Shown here: positions 44,158-55,462 of the stretch, in pieces | Layout of the letters: the number at the start of each line of letters is the position of its first letter | How positions within the stretch are numbered: the stretch's first letter is position 1 | Source: Halichoerus grypus | Lineage: Eukaryota; Chordata; Mammalia; Carnivora; Phocidae | Length of the DNA stretch: 64,000 nucleotides | Reading direction: 5' to 3' | NCBI RefSeq assembly: GCF_964656455.1 | Contig: NC_135717.1 | Location: 147,388,308-147,452,307 of the forward strand | Position numbers and translations under genes: made by a program | Notes under the pieces: generated by a model | Database searches by the model: none | What the model was told of the DNA's origin: nothing | Seen by the model: the letters and a program-made list of their open reading frames with translations, nothing else

Positions 44158-44716
44158 AAATAAGTCAAGCAGAGAAAGTCAATTATCATATGGTTTTGCT
44201 TATTTGTGAAACATAAGGAATAGCATGGAGGACATTAGGAGAAGGAAGGGAAAAATGAAGAGGGGGAAATCGGAGGGGGAGACAAACCATGAGAGACTAC
44301 GGGCTCCAAGAAACAAACTAAGGGTTTTAGAGGGGAGGGGGTTGGGGGATGGGTTAGCCCAGTGATGGGTATTAAGGAGGAACCATTAAACAGTATTTTA
44401 ACTCCTTAAGTTGAGGGTCCATATCTGGGCTCTCTAAGTTTCCTGCTTTGTCGAAGATTATTTGACCATAGAGTTGAGGGTCCATATCTGGGCTCTCTAT
44501 TCTGTTCCAATGGTCTATTTGTCTGTTTTGTTAAAACAGTTTAAGGAGGTATTAAAAGGTATTAAGGAGGAACATAAGGATGGCACGTACTGCATGGAGC
44601 ACTAGGTGATATACGAAAACAATGAATCATGGAACACTACATCAAAAACTAATGAGCTCTATGGTGACTAACATAACATAATAAAATAAAATTTAATTTA
44701 ATCTTAAAAAAAAACC
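44158..44716 (+). mobile_element. L1 3' UTR with templated insertion
   Basis: Normal 3' UTR phrases (GAAATAAGTCAAGCAGAGAA, GAGACAAACCATGAGAGAC, GATGGGTATTAAGGAGG, GCACGTACTGCATGGAGCAC, AATGAATCATGGAACACTAC). They are broken between GGTATTAAGGAGGAAC (44369-44384) and its repeat (44559-44574) by about 190 bases of rearranged sequence. The tail is short and A/T-rich (AATAAAATAAAATTT...). Confidence 0.9.
44385..44574. repeat. Complex inverted/templated insertion in L1 3' UTR
   Basis: 44439-44529 is the reverse complement of 43070-43160 with one mismatch in 91. A 27-base part of it (GTTGAGGGTCC...CTCTCTA) is also present just before, at 44410-44436, repeating 44473-44499. A 16-base direct repeat flanks the block. 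The outer arms (TTAAACAGTATTTTAACTCC and GTTAAAACAGTTTAAGGAGG) are also partly palindromic. See findings. Confidence 0.9.
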
Positions 44717-44728
44717 TATTATACAAAA

Positions 44729-45423
44729 ATATATATAACCATCAATACAATACCCAATGCTCTAAAAGAATTAAGCATGCAGTAAGAAGAAATTTTCATC
44801 TGCCACATTGGTGGAATATGACCAGAAATACTAAATATATACAAATGAGATTATATGTGCTCTGTACACACAGATCCAAAAGATGCATTTGTAGAAATGC
44901 AGCACTGTTTCACCCTTGCAGGATGCTCTTTGAAGTCAATTTATCAGTTGGCAGGGCATAAAATTATAATGTTAATGGCATATACAGAACCACAACCCAA
45001 CATTCACAGGACACATGATTGGTATTTAGAGACATCATCCAAAGGATTATATCACTTAGCTATGTGGCAATGGATATTTGCATGAGATAAGGTGGGGAGC
45101 CATGATGAGGGTGATAATGGTGGTTTTTATTATGAAAATGATGGGGACAATACCACCATACCAACCTATACATTTAATAAGACACATATTGATTCCACCA
45201 CAAAGTTAGCTGAAATAAACTATAAACTATCTCCACTTCCATATAAACAACATCTATACTTAGGATTCCCATCAAAATACAATAGCACTAATGGCAAAAA
45301 GGTTAGACTTTATGTCACAGAGTGGCCTAACTGGTTTCATCATGGCAATCTAACCATATATGAGATATCTATTGCTATATCTCCAGCAGAATTCTTTAAG
45401 TCTTACATGTTCTTTAAAAAATA
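44729..45423 (+). pseudogene. ERV env surface part, first segment
   Basis: Retroviral interior resumes after the L1. Two long frames, 44855-45085 (76 codons) and 45092-45454 (120 codons), lie in the same orientation with a stop between them. They are Tyr/Asn-rich and carry several N-x-S/T sites (NTT, NKT, NST, NLT), as expected of an ectodomain glycoprotein. No known receptor-binding domain is recognisable. I infer env from position and glycosylation sites. An L1 3' fragment ends this piece. Confidence 0.6.
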
Positions 45424-45608
45424 TAATAGGGGAAGGGAAGGAAAAATAAGATGAAAATCGAGAGGGAGGCAAACCATTCAAAAAGCTGTATTCTAGGAGA
45501 CAAACTGGGGGTTGCTGGAGGGGAGGTGGGTGGGGGAAGGGATAATTGGGTGATATATGTAACTGATGAATCACTAAATTCTACCTCTGAAACTAATAAA
45601 AAGAAACA
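45424..45608 (+). mobile_element. L1 3' UTR fragment, inside env
   Basis: Reads as carnivore L1 3' UTR: CGAGAGGGAGGCAAACCATTC, GGAGACAAACTGGGGGTTGC, GGAGGTGGGTGGGGGAAGGG, ATGAATCACTAAATTCTACC, TCTGAAACTAATAAAAAG. 5'-truncated insertion. The TSD is weak (A-rich around AATATAATAG and AACATATAG). Confidence 0.85.
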
Positions 45609-46718
45609 TATAGTGATTCTCCTGTATACTCCAAGCTAAATTGGCAACATAGGATTTTTCCCATTAGTCTTGATGACCTTAAATAATGAGACATACGAAA
45701 ATCTACCTAACCCATCAAAAACTCTTTAAATGCCCATCAGTATATTCAGAAAGCAAAGTCATGTCGCAATGTATAACAGAAAGATCCTTTCTGTTTAACA
45801 GATGCTATAAAGATAACTGTAGACCAGAAAACATGATCAAAGCAAAACAGTCTGATAACCCAGAGAGAAGGCCAGTATTAGTACATGCACAGACAAATAT
45901 TAAGACAGTAATGAAGATGAAGACTCTCTGAGTAAATTGGCACAAGTTGCTGTATGCAGTTCCTCTATGTGGTTTGATGTTATACAATGTTTCTGTAGAA
46001 CCAAACAGCATTAGACCTTTCATACCCATATTGAAGGAAAATAAACTATTAATTTGGTGCTAAAACAAAACACATACATAAATACTTCGGTGCCGTCCAT
46101 ATACTATGACTTGACCTTCACTTTACAAGATAATACTAAATCACTATGTAGGGATGCACCAAATAATGCAACTATGAATCAAATATTACCGTGGCCCATG
46201 CCTAAGGTCACATATTCAACTTTAAATTTTACAAAGAACACGTTTTTGAATAGAATATATGATGTGACATACAGGTATTGTGAGTATGAACCCAGGCAGA
46301 CTGTTCCTCTAGTGATGAGATAGGAATCTCAGAACTAATACATGAAGCATGCATTTGGATATATAAAGGATAATATACATAAAATTCCACTACATGGTGG
46401 GCAGTAGCATGGTCATACCAGTGTAAAAACCTTTACATTAATAATTTTTAAAAAACTGCCAACTGGAACAGAATTACGCTGTATTTATGGAACAGAAAAC
46501 ATGAAGAATAAATAGATGACTGGTAAAAAAAGAATGAGAAGTAAAATATTAAATTAAGAAGTTGCAGACAACCTAGAAAAACCATTAAAAAAATATAGAA
46601 ATGAGCTTGCCACAGGAAATACTAAATATGTAGTCCAAGCCATAGGTAATGATGACACTTTGGGAATAAACACTGTCATAGCACATCCACATGATGGCAG
46701 TTGCGCAATTATATCTTT
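45609..46718 (+). pseudogene. ERV env, middle segment
   Basis: Retroviral text with frames at 45686-45931 (81 codons) and 46054-46323 (89 codons) and several stops. N-x-S/T sites (NTS, NAT, NFT) persist and CRDAP-type cysteines are present, compatible with an envelope ectodomain. No cleavage site or fusion peptide is obvious. Confidence 0.5.
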
Positions 46719-46795
46719 CTTTTTATTGAAGTATATTTGACATTCAATGTTATATTAGTTGCAGGTGTACAACATAGTGATTTGACAATTCTAGG
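46719..46795 (-). mobile_element. L1 3' end (antisense), inside env
   Basis: Starts TCTTTTTATTGAAGTATATT and continues ACATTCAATGTTATATTAG, TTGCAGGTGTACAACATAGTG. It is flanked by ATTATATCTTT at 46708-46718 and 46796-46806, an 11 bp TSD. Confidence 0.85.
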
Positions 46796-46806
46796 ATTAT
46801 ATCTTT

Positions 46807-48438
46807 AAATATAAATAAGCCAGAATTGATCATTTACTACACCCCCAACTCATATTCATCTATTAGAAGATTAACAATAGATCCGTGGACACAGTGTCCA
46901 GACTCTAAAAGAACAGGGATACTTTGTAAGGTGTATAGAAGACACACAGGAAGTTTAGCATATCACACATATTATCCTTGATAGTATACATCAGGCTTCT
47001 AGCTCACACCACAGATTTCTACCTCAAGAATATGGGAAACTATAAAGCCTCTCATGGTTATATTGGAACTTACAACAGTAGTCAATACCTTTTAATTTAA
47101 TATTCAACATTTTCTAGGCAGATATAGAGCCCCAAACTGTGCTCAGTTCTATCCCTCTTTGTTTATGTCCAATTTACAAGCTATGGCCAAAACAGATTCA
47201 CTGAAAGGAAAGAAACTCTTCAGCTCCTTGTTGGACTGGTAGGTTTAATTGGAGACAAAATGGCAGTCATTTTTTCTGAATTCCAAATCAACCAAATTAC
47301 ATTAGATTTTAAAGACTCTGAAACCAAACAATCTCAATAAACACACATGCAATGGCAGCTTTGTCTTTGTTGTGTACACAGATATATAAAATTAGCAATA
47401 TATTACAAAACACAAATAAATTTCAGACAGAAGTAAATAGAGCAGAAATTCTACATAAAGCAGTTGGAGAAAACACTAAACATAATTAAGTACTAAAAAA
47501 ATTATATAAAAGATGTTCCTCTAAGAGTAGATTGTCAATTGTTGCTGTTAAGATTGGTTGATACATGGAATATTCTTAGACAGCTATAATCTTGGGGCAA
47601 TGATAGTCACAGATAAATAACTCAACCAGGACTAGAGTAGATACCACACATCCTAATGATTGTGATTCCTTGGGCAAGTATGGAATTAGAATATTGGCAC
47701 TTAAAGAAGAAACATGACATTGGGTTCCCACACTTTTGTAGTTCTCCAATATCAAAAGGAAGAGAGGAGCCTACAGGCCACAGAAAGCCCCCTTGTCATA
47801 GAAGAAACACATGTTCCTAAGGATATGTTAGTGAAATGGAACCAAAATACCTTTGGCACTGCCACACCTTTGGATAAACCTATGGTACAAATACCATGAC
47901 TATGGTCTTGAGGTCTCCTTAACTAGTTATATTTAATATGGGAAATTGGACAGTAGTGTGCTCTAAGACAAAACTTACCCTAACCAATTGGAGTCAAGGA
48001 AGAAAAAAGATACATACCATGATGGAATGTGTGAATATACTACAGGTAATAAATGTGACAGTAGAAGAAAAAAGATACTATTCAAGGTTAATAGAAGATA
48101 AAGGAACTATTAAGATAACTGGAGAAATATTTCACATCGAGCTTCTTAAAATTAATTTAATAAATATAAATCATACATTAAAAAAATTAAGACAAGTAAA
48201 AGAACATTTGGAAGATGAGACTAATAAAGTCAAAATAATTAGCAGGAATTGAAAAAAGAACAAAAACATGCATTCCCTAAAATAATGACAGTCTTCAATT
48301 TTGATGTTACAGCATGTGACCATGTGCTTGATCGTGCTATGCAAGCCTGTACCCTTTGGAGTTTTATAAAAATGATATTTACTTGAAAATGTACTTGTCA
48401 AGGAAGTTTAACAGCCTTTTAAGAAAACTTCACTCTTG
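46807..48438 (+). pseudogene. ERV env, membrane-proximal region, broken
   Basis: Further retroviral sequence with many stops. A notable intact piece is 47938-48252 (104 codons). It is Lys/Ile/Leu-rich with regularly spaced hydrophobic residues (ELLKINLININHTLKKLRQV), suggestive of an alpha-helical heptad-type segment of a transmembrane subunit. NWT/NWS and NVT glycosylation sites precede it. Assignment as env TM ectodomain is inference. Confidence 0.5.
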
Positions 48439-48597
48439 GTTTTTAGTGATTGGATATGGTACCATGTTAAAGAGTTCTTTCCTATGCTTATGTTAATAAT
48501 ACTAGGAGTATGGTTGCTTATGTTGGTCATTAACCTATGGTATAAAAATAATGTGTCGAAAGAAAATTACACACAAAATATAATTGACTGTGATTAA
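48439..48597 (+). pseudogene. ERV env C-terminal membrane anchor
   Basis: An open stretch of 52 codons. It reads DWIWYHVKEFFPMLMLIILG then a long hydrophobic run ending INLWY, followed by a short basic tail (KNN...SKEN) and a stop. An aromatic region before a single span and a short cytoplasmic tail is the layout of a retroviral Env C-terminus. It lies about 120 bases before the 3' LTR, as expected. There is no upstream start in the same frame, so it is a remnant. Confidence 0.7.
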
Positions 48598-48720
48598 AAA
48601 CAATAAGTGATTTATAATCACAGGGTGAACTGATATATATATGAACTTATATTTGTCAAGAATATTAGGTCCTTAGGATACATATAAATAAGTGATTTGA
48701 AATAACAAAGTGGATTATTG

Positions 48721-49755
48721 TGTATTGGTTTGCTATGATTTCAAATCCATTTATTTATAACTTAAGTAAAGTTTTTTTGAATCTAAGGGTGAATTTGTTT
48801 ACATTAAGGAAGCTGTATCAGGATTTTTTTGTATCAACATTTGTTGTTGTCAGTAAGGTCTCAGTAGCTCAACAGTTGATGGGTACTACCGGCAATTTAT
48901 CAATAAGAATATTTGGAAGAGTATTATTTAGAAGAGAGTCTTATCAAAGAACATATGCAAGAAACATAATGGGACACTTAAATTTTAAATAACAAGAATT
49001 TGTGAGGATTTACTGAGAGTATTAGATCTGGGCAAGGCTACTCTTTGCTGATCTGAATAGCGCTCCAAAGATCTTGAGATACTTGCTCCTGTCTTGGCCA
49101 GGCTACTTTTTCTTCTTTTTTAAAGATTTTATTTTTAAGTAATCTCTACATCCAACATGGGGCTCAAACTCACAAGCCCACAACCAAGAGTTGCATGCTG
49201 TACCAAGCCAGCCAGATGCCCCTTGGCCAGGCTACATTTAATTGTCAACAGTGTTAAATCATGCAGCAGTCTCAGGAAGAGAAGGGGTTATCTGCTCCTG
49301 CCTTGGTGAGGTTACTCCTAGGGGAAGTGGTGCCAACTGTGTAATGGTCTTTCGAGTAATAATCTTCAGAGCAGCCCACCTTGCCTGCCAACACTGGTGC
49401 CATCGCCCACTAGCTATGTGCCCCAGCAGAGAGGGACCCAAGACAGTAGTCGATGCCCAGCTTTTAGTTGGAAGTACTGACACCAAGAACCAACTCATAG
49501 AAAGGCACACCTCAACTAAATTTGGACTTTATTTCTTTCATTTCTCCTTTTACTGGCACAATAGTGTAATTAATCTATTACTGGTTTACAGTTTGTTATT
49601 TCCCTATCAGCTTATGAAGAGACATTATCCTATATGCTATTGGCTTATAAAATATTACTATTATTAATTATAATTCCCACAGTGAACTTGTGTTAAATAT
49701 ATTATTGGCAAAGATAAATCTCAGTCTCTGAGCATAATTTGCCCCAAACAAAACA
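48721..49755 (+). promoter_or_regulatory. 3' LTR, interrupted by a SINE
   Basis: Aligns with the 5' LTR from TGTATTGGTTTG to CCCCAAACAAAACA. Extra length relative to the 5' LTR comes from a SINE at about 49110-49222. A frame of 141 codons (49242-49667) overlaps the place of the 5' LTR's 110-codon frame. Preceded by the weak purine stretch GAAATAACAAAGTGG in the polypurine-tract position. Confidence 0.88.
49110..49222 (-). mobile_element. Short old-type Can-SINE (antisense) in 3' LTR
   Basis: Reversed short SINE: TTTAAAGATTTTATTTTTAAG, TCCAACATGGGGCTCAAACTC, AAGAGTTGCATGCTG, CAGCCAGATGCCCC. TTGGCCAGGCTAC on both sides (49097-49109 and 49223-49235 approximately) is its TSD. Confidence 0.88.
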
Positions 49756-50790
49756 CTGACAGAAGAAAAATATTTTGCCATATTCTATTATTTTGTATCT
49801 TCTTAATTATTATTAAGTCAAATGCCTCTATCATGTAGATTGGCCATTAAAGCTTCTTTTTCTGTGTATTACCTGTTCATATCATTTGCTAGGTTTTCTA
49901 CTGGACATTGTAACTTTTCCTCATTAATTTGTGTGTACATTGCTGAATTCTGAACACTGACCTTTTTCTGGGTTATTATTACATTTTCTGTAAATATCTT
50001 TTTTTCAATTTCTACCTTTTTAAAACTTTATGTTGTCTTTCTTTTATATAATTTTAAAATTTAGTGTACTAGAATTAATAAGCTATACCATTATGATTTG
50101 TTTTCAATGGCATGTTAAAAAAACCTTCTTTGTTCCGAATCCATAGAGATATGATCCTATGAAGTCAAAATAGTAATGTTTTCATTACTGTTTTAATTTT
50201 TAACAATATGGAAGGTATAAATAATACTTTTTTATTACTTTAATTTGCATTTGCTCAACTACTGCTAAAGTTAGGTATCTATTTATAAGACTGCTGGCCT
50301 TTTGGATTTGTTCCAAAAGCCTTATTCATATTTGCCCAGACACATTTGTATTTTTCTTGCCAATTTGTATATTAAATACATGTTTGTATGTTATATACAT
50401 TAACCCTTTGTTACCTATATCCTAATATTTTATCCCCAGTTTGATTTGTATATAGAGTTTGTATACTGTGTTTCTGGCATGCTGGATTTAAAAATCACAA
50501 TATGGTCAACATGTCAATCCTTCCTCTTAACGGTCTATGAATTTCCAGTCTTGATTAGAAAGATTTCTCTTACTTTTATATTTTGCATATTATTACCTAT
50601 ATTTCTCACAGTATTTTGATTGTTATGTTTAATATTTAATTACTTGGTCCTTCTAATTTTATCAGTTTATGTGGCAAATGAGTCCACTTTTATTTTTCCC
50701 AGATAGCCTGTTATGTTAGCACAACTTATTAAGCAATCCATCCTTTTCCTACTGAATTAAACTATTACCTTTGTCAAATGTTAACTTCTA
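49756..50790 (-). mobile_element. Old L1 ORF2 (antisense), right of the ERV
   Basis: Reversed L1 ORF2-type phrases: TGTGTATTACCTGTTCATATC, TTTGCTAGGTTTTCTACTGG, ATACATTAACCCTTTGTTACC, AATATTTTATCCCCAGTTTG, then further old text to 50790. With 30380-30735 it brackets the ERV. The subfamily is not determined. Confidence 0.6.
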
Positions 50791-50834
50791 TTATAAAATG
50801 TAAGGTTAAGCTGTTAGTAGAACTTTTATGCCAA

Positions 50835-51022
50835 ATCAGTAGTTCCCAAATGGGGGTGATTTTACCCTCTGGGCACATTTATGGTTACCACAACCTGGAG
50901 GAGAGAGCACTGGGATGCTGCTACACATTCTACCATGCCCAGGACATTCCTGCCCCAGCAACTCCCGACAAAAAATTACCAGACTAATGTATCAATAGTG
51001 ATGATTGAGAAACCCTTCCTAG
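50835..51022 (+). mobile_element. Short non-autonomous DNA transposon relic
   Basis: AGTAGTTCCCAAATGGGGGTG at the start and GATTGAGAAACCC at the end act as imperfect inverted ends. The middle runs GGGATGCTGCTACACATTC, ATGCCCAGGACATTCC, TGTATCAATAGTGATG. Reverse-related to 5131-5330. Family tentative (hAT/MER5-like). Confidence 0.6.
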
Positions 51023-54002
51023 ACCCAAAGATGTCTGGAGGTATGATCTTGGATTTGCCTGGTATGTGCTAAATTAAGATAAATATGGCATATTTAGATT
51101 ATACCTGGTCATCATAATTGTCAATAGTGAAATGCCTAATGAATGATCTATAGCTGCAATTACAGGGAACTGAGTTGACAAGTTTTCTCAGAGAAAATAT
51201 GTGGTGAGTACAAATAAGATCAGTAAGGTTGGAGTTGGTAGCCCCCCTGAATTGAATTATTCCATGGAAGTTTCCAACACATTTCTTGCAACCAAGTGTG
51301 TTCCGTGTAGTGGAATGGCCAGTAAGTTGAGTTTGACAAACTGAAATCTCCTGCTGCAGTTGCTGATCCATTAGGAGGTCTATTGCCTGCTGTATCCTTG
51401 ATTCAGCAACATAAACTAGGAACATAGTGTGCGTGTCTTGTGAATCTTTTAATCAGTTCCAAATAAAGGAGCATCCAACTGAGTCAGAAGTCATGCTAAA
51501 TGCATAATTATTTCTAATTTTGGATTCTCTCTTTTGTGACAACAAACTATTTTCTTATCTCTACATCAAAAGACCAGATCACCTAGATTTTAAAGTAAGT
51601 TCTGATGCTATGCCATTATTCTCATTTTCATGGTCTCCTAGACGTTCTCCTGAATTTGTTCTTCATTTGAATATTAATTTATTCTACCTAATTCTAAAAG
51701 GAGAAAAACAGAAACAATAAAAAGAGTATTGAAATTCTAGCTTGGATTGCTTTGAATTATTTTATTATTATTGTTGTTGTTGTTTTGGAAAATAATATTT
51801 TTGAAATTCAGTTTTTCCATCCAACAATGAAATCTATTTCCATTTTTTCAGCTCTTTATATCTTCAATTAAGGTTTTGTAATATTCTTCAAATCATTTCT
51901 TATTCTTTTATTCCAAAGTATTCTACAAAATAATATTGACTGATGTTCTAACGTTAAACCATCTAACCATTCATGGAGTTAAACCTAAATTGTGTCTGTG
52001 TGTGTTCTAATGCATAACTGAAGTTAGTTTGGTAGTATTTTATTTAGAAACATGCATCTATATTAGTAATTTTGACCTCTGATTTTCCTTTCTTATTTAA
52101 TTCTGTTGGTTTCCAAGGATTCTGTTCAAAAACATATCAGTGATTTTATATCAAATAGTTATTCTTAAACTTATAATTTTGATGAAAATAAACAACGAGC
52201 ACTTGTTTGCTAATGATCTGAATTTTCATGATACATAAACAATCCACATACGTATATTAAATTTATTCAGGAAAATGTATTGTTAAGGTTATAGCCATAT
52301 AACTGTAAAACAGTTCTTTCTTCCTTGTTTAAAGTCTCACTGTCCTGAATACAAAGTAAACCTGGAAACTTAGCCTTATTAGTATCATGTTTAAATTAAT
52401 TAAACCATTCACTAATAAGCTCATCTCAACTACATGGATTATAGAATCAACAGAGACAAAGTTAATTATTCCAGTGAAAATTTACAATGAAATGTAAATA
52501 ATCCCAAAGAAGATACATTTAAAAAATGGAAAATTATTATCTCCATTTCAGTTTACTCAGATATATCTTTAATTATAGCTGCCTTCAAGAAATGTAAATT
52601 ATTTATATTTATTCATATATAGAATGTAAGTCTTTGTACTTACAAAAAATTTAATTGCTTCAGCACCAAACACAACAAGCAGCTGGAACCAAAGTCAGCA
52701 CAAGTATTGCCAAAGGTATTATCATACACTTAGGAATTGATCTGACACTGCTCACCCCCTACAATGGAGACTATAATATAAAAGTGCTCGGACAACTCAT
52801 AAAGCTAAATACCAACTCTTAAATCTATCTTTTAGTTATTTGCTTCATAGGGCTCTATGTAGACAAGACTAAAGATCGTACTGACTGAAAATGTCAAAAT
52901 TATTCAAAAGTTGACAGAAGGAATGCAAAAGAGACCTAAGCAATTATGATTCATATGAATCACTGATGTAAACTCATCCCAATTTCATTGACATTCTAAA
53001 CCTGAAAATCACTTGGGCTGCTAGTGAAAAATTGTCCCTAGTACATCCTGGAAATTATATTTTAAAAGTCATCTTAGATAACTCCAATGCAGGTGGTATC
53101 CGAGCACATTTTGAGAAATATTAAATAGCCCACATGCGTTAGTTAGTTCACAGATACTGTTGGCCGCGTATAAGCATGCCTCTTTGCTATAGAAATTACT
53201 TTCTGGTTTCCTAGTATTTAAATTACTACATTAAAATGACTGGGGAAAATCATAATGATGAACATGATGGTTTCAGCAAACATTATGTTTATGTTTAATG
53301 TATTCTGTATGAATTATACAGTGGCCCATTTTTTTTAATTGGCAATCCAGCTGTAGATGTTCTTTTTAACCATCATACTCAATTAAGCAGAACACCTCAG
53401 TCCTCATATGCTTTGAAACAACAGAAGATAATTTCTTCTATGAAAAAAAAAGTGACTGCGAGGAAAATCAGGCAGATGTTTTAACTACTTTAAGTGTTTG
53501 TGTGTGTGTACTAGAAGTAATTATCTTTGTTCTAATACTGCTCAAATTACATCAATTGCTACTAATAAGCAGTAAATTTGTATACATGTGCTTACAATGT
53601 GTGAAGATCAAATACAGGAATCTCTGTAAATTGTAAGGAAGAAAAAATTATGCTATATCAAAATCCAACTCATTGTCCTTATTTTTGAAGGCATGAAATC
53701 TTAGGCAACTAAATAATGACAAAGAGAAAGAAACACACAGAGACAGAGACAGAGACAGAGAGAGGTGGGAGGGCCAGAGAGAAACTATGTTGCACAAAAG
53801 AAGATTTGTTTAATTCTTTCAAAGCTATACCAGCTGAAGACTTGTGTTTAAGAAAAAAGAGAGCTTGTCCTCAGTTATCTCCTCCCCAGCTTCAGATTGA
53901 GAGCAAGACTCTACATCCACTAAGGCAATAAGGGAAAGAGAAAAGTCCTCCAGACAGCCCATCTGCTGGTCAGATAAAGATGAATAAAACAAATTTCCAT
54001 TT
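51023..54002. other. 3 kb without a recognised gene
   Basis: AT-rich, low in recognisable repeats. A 108-codon antisense frame at 51099-51425 has no domain. A short (AGAGAC)n-like patch sits at 53735-53765. Nothing else recognised. Confidence 0.45.
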
Positions 54003-54019
54003 AAAATCATGTTTGACTA

Positions 54020-54235
54020 GTGGCACCTGGGTAGCTCAGTCAGTTAAGCATCTGCCTTCGGTTCAGGTCATGATCCCAGGGTCCTGGGATCGAGCCCCAC
54101 ATGGGGCCCCCTGCTCAGCAGGAAGCCTGCTTCTCCCTCTCCATCTGCCTGTCGTTCTCCTTGCTTGTGCTCTCTCTCTTGCTATCTCTCTCTTCCTGTC
54201 AAATAAATAAATAAAATCTTTAAAAATAAATAAAT
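54020..54235 (+). mobile_element. Can-SINE with TSD
   Basis: GGCACCTGGGTAGCTCAGTC, GGGATCGAGCCCCACATGG, CT-rich stretch, AAATAAATAAATAAAATC tail. TSD AAAATCATGTTTGACTA (54003-54019) against AAAATCACGTTTGACTA (54236-54252), one mismatch. The head GGTAGCTCAG differs from GGTGGCTCAG, an older variant. Confidence 0.95.
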
Positions 54236-54252
54236 AAAATCACGTTTGACTA

Positions 54253-55179
54253 ATAATTATAAATTGGCCTCTTTTAATTTCCCATTAAAATATAGATGAA
54301 GACTTCAAAAGAAAACTTAAATATAAGACGGAAAGACAATGAAACATTTGTCAGATTCTAGGAATAAGTTCCACTAAGTGCAACATCCATAAAACTGAAA
54401 TTAGAATATCAGTTATGTCACATTCCTTGTACCATATAAAAGAAACTGAGAGATCATAATAGATGTCTTTCTCTTTTCCAACATTTTGCCCCTGATCAGA
54501 CTTCTAGAGTCTGCGCCAAAGAAAAAATTGGGCAGCTGTCCTTTTTCAGATGGCCAACATATGCAGCCTATCCAAGAGTACAGGTTATCCTGCTTTTTTA
54601 TTATGAGACTTTGACCCATGGAAAACAACATACTAAAAGGCAAGTGGAATTGATGGTATCATGTGGCAACATTGGTAGTGTGTTTCAATAAATGAAAACA
54701 TTTATTTCAAAAAGCCACACCATCTCCACTCCCACCTCCACCCCTCCCCCAAAAAAGATGCCCAAATGAAGACAAAGGAGAAACATGTAGGCTGAAAAAG
54801 AAAATGATGTAATATCCCCCAAATCAGAAAACATGAACTAATTATTGATAAAATTGGCTGAATAAAAATAAAAAACAACCTGTGTATCAAAATCCCACCA
54901 TTGTAACAAAAAATAAACAGAATACTTGGGAAAAAATATACATTACTGGAAGACAATGTCCATGTCTTCATGACCTAGAGAGTCATTACAATGGGAACAA
55001 AAAAAAAAGAAAGAAAGAAAAGGATGAACACTCCAGAAGTAAAACAAAGAATCTGAATCTAAAATTCACAAAGAAATAAATGTAGCTGAAAGAACACAAT
55101 AATGCTATCTCACTAGTGTAAACAAATGAATATCTTCAAGTAAAAACAAGATTATCATATTTCATCTAATAAATTAGTT
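54253..55179. other. No gene or recognised repeat
   Basis: AT-rich with A-rich patches near 54998-55020. Frames of 76, 89 and 65 codons have no domain. Confidence 0.45.
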
Positions 55180-55288
55180 TTAAAAAGGAAGGAAGAAGGG
55201 AGGGAAGGACAGAAAGAAGGAAGGAAGGAGAGAAGGGAGGAAGGAAGGAAGGAAGGAAGGAAGGAAGGAAGGAAAGAAAGAAAGAAAG

Positions 55289-55331
<43 letters not shown>

Positions 55332-55351
55332 AAAAGAAAGAAAGAAAGAAA

Positions 55352-55402
<51 letters not shown>

Positions 55403-55462
55403 GAGGGAAGGAAGAAAGGAGGGAAGGAAGAAAGGAGGGAGGGAAGGAAGGAAGAAAAGAAG
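55180..55462 (+). repeat. 280 bp (GAAA/GGAA)n polypurine tract
   Basis: Continuous purines (A/G only apart from one C near 55210), first GGAA-type units, then about 150 bases of GAAA-type, then GGAA/GGGA. A mixed tetranucleotide microsatellite. The long Phe/Leu/Ser-rich frame on the other strand (55155-55523) is its by-product. Confidence 0.97.

Larger units (their letters stand above)
38354..44716 (+). mobile_element. Near full-length L1 LINE inside the ERV
   Basis: A 6.36 kb L1 with 5' UTR (38354-39220), ORF1 (from 39221), ORF2 (from 40190), 3' UTR and A-rich end. The flanks TATTGTGCAAAA (38342-38353) and TATTATACAAAA (44717-44728) match at 10 of 12 and act as a TSD. A SINE sits in ORF2 and a complex insertion in the 3' UTR. 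Both ORFs are broken, so it cannot move on its own. Compared with the upstream L1 it is less decayed and so younger. Confidence 0.9.
30738..49755 (+). mobile_element. Endogenous retrovirus, two LTRs, degraded
   Basis: A provirus with a 5' LTR (about 854 bp) and a 3' LTR (about 1035 bp, enlarged by a SINE). The order runs LTR, primer-binding site, decayed gag, protease, reverse transcriptase/RNase H, integrase, an unassigned stretch, env, LTR. Removing nested elements leaves roughly 10 kb of retroviral interior. The primer site fits tRNA-Ser, which I link to the HERV-S type of ERV (class III/ERV-L-like, from memory). Stops and frameshifts break every gene. Over the last 107 LTR bases I count about nine differences between the LTRs, so it is old. 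No clean 4-6 bp TSD could be identified. Confidence 0.88.

Noticed and set aside
49756..49765. Target-site duplication of the ERV
   Set aside because: The bases after the 3' LTR (CTGAC) do not match those before the 5' LTR (AATTA); either decayed or the ends are off by a few bases.
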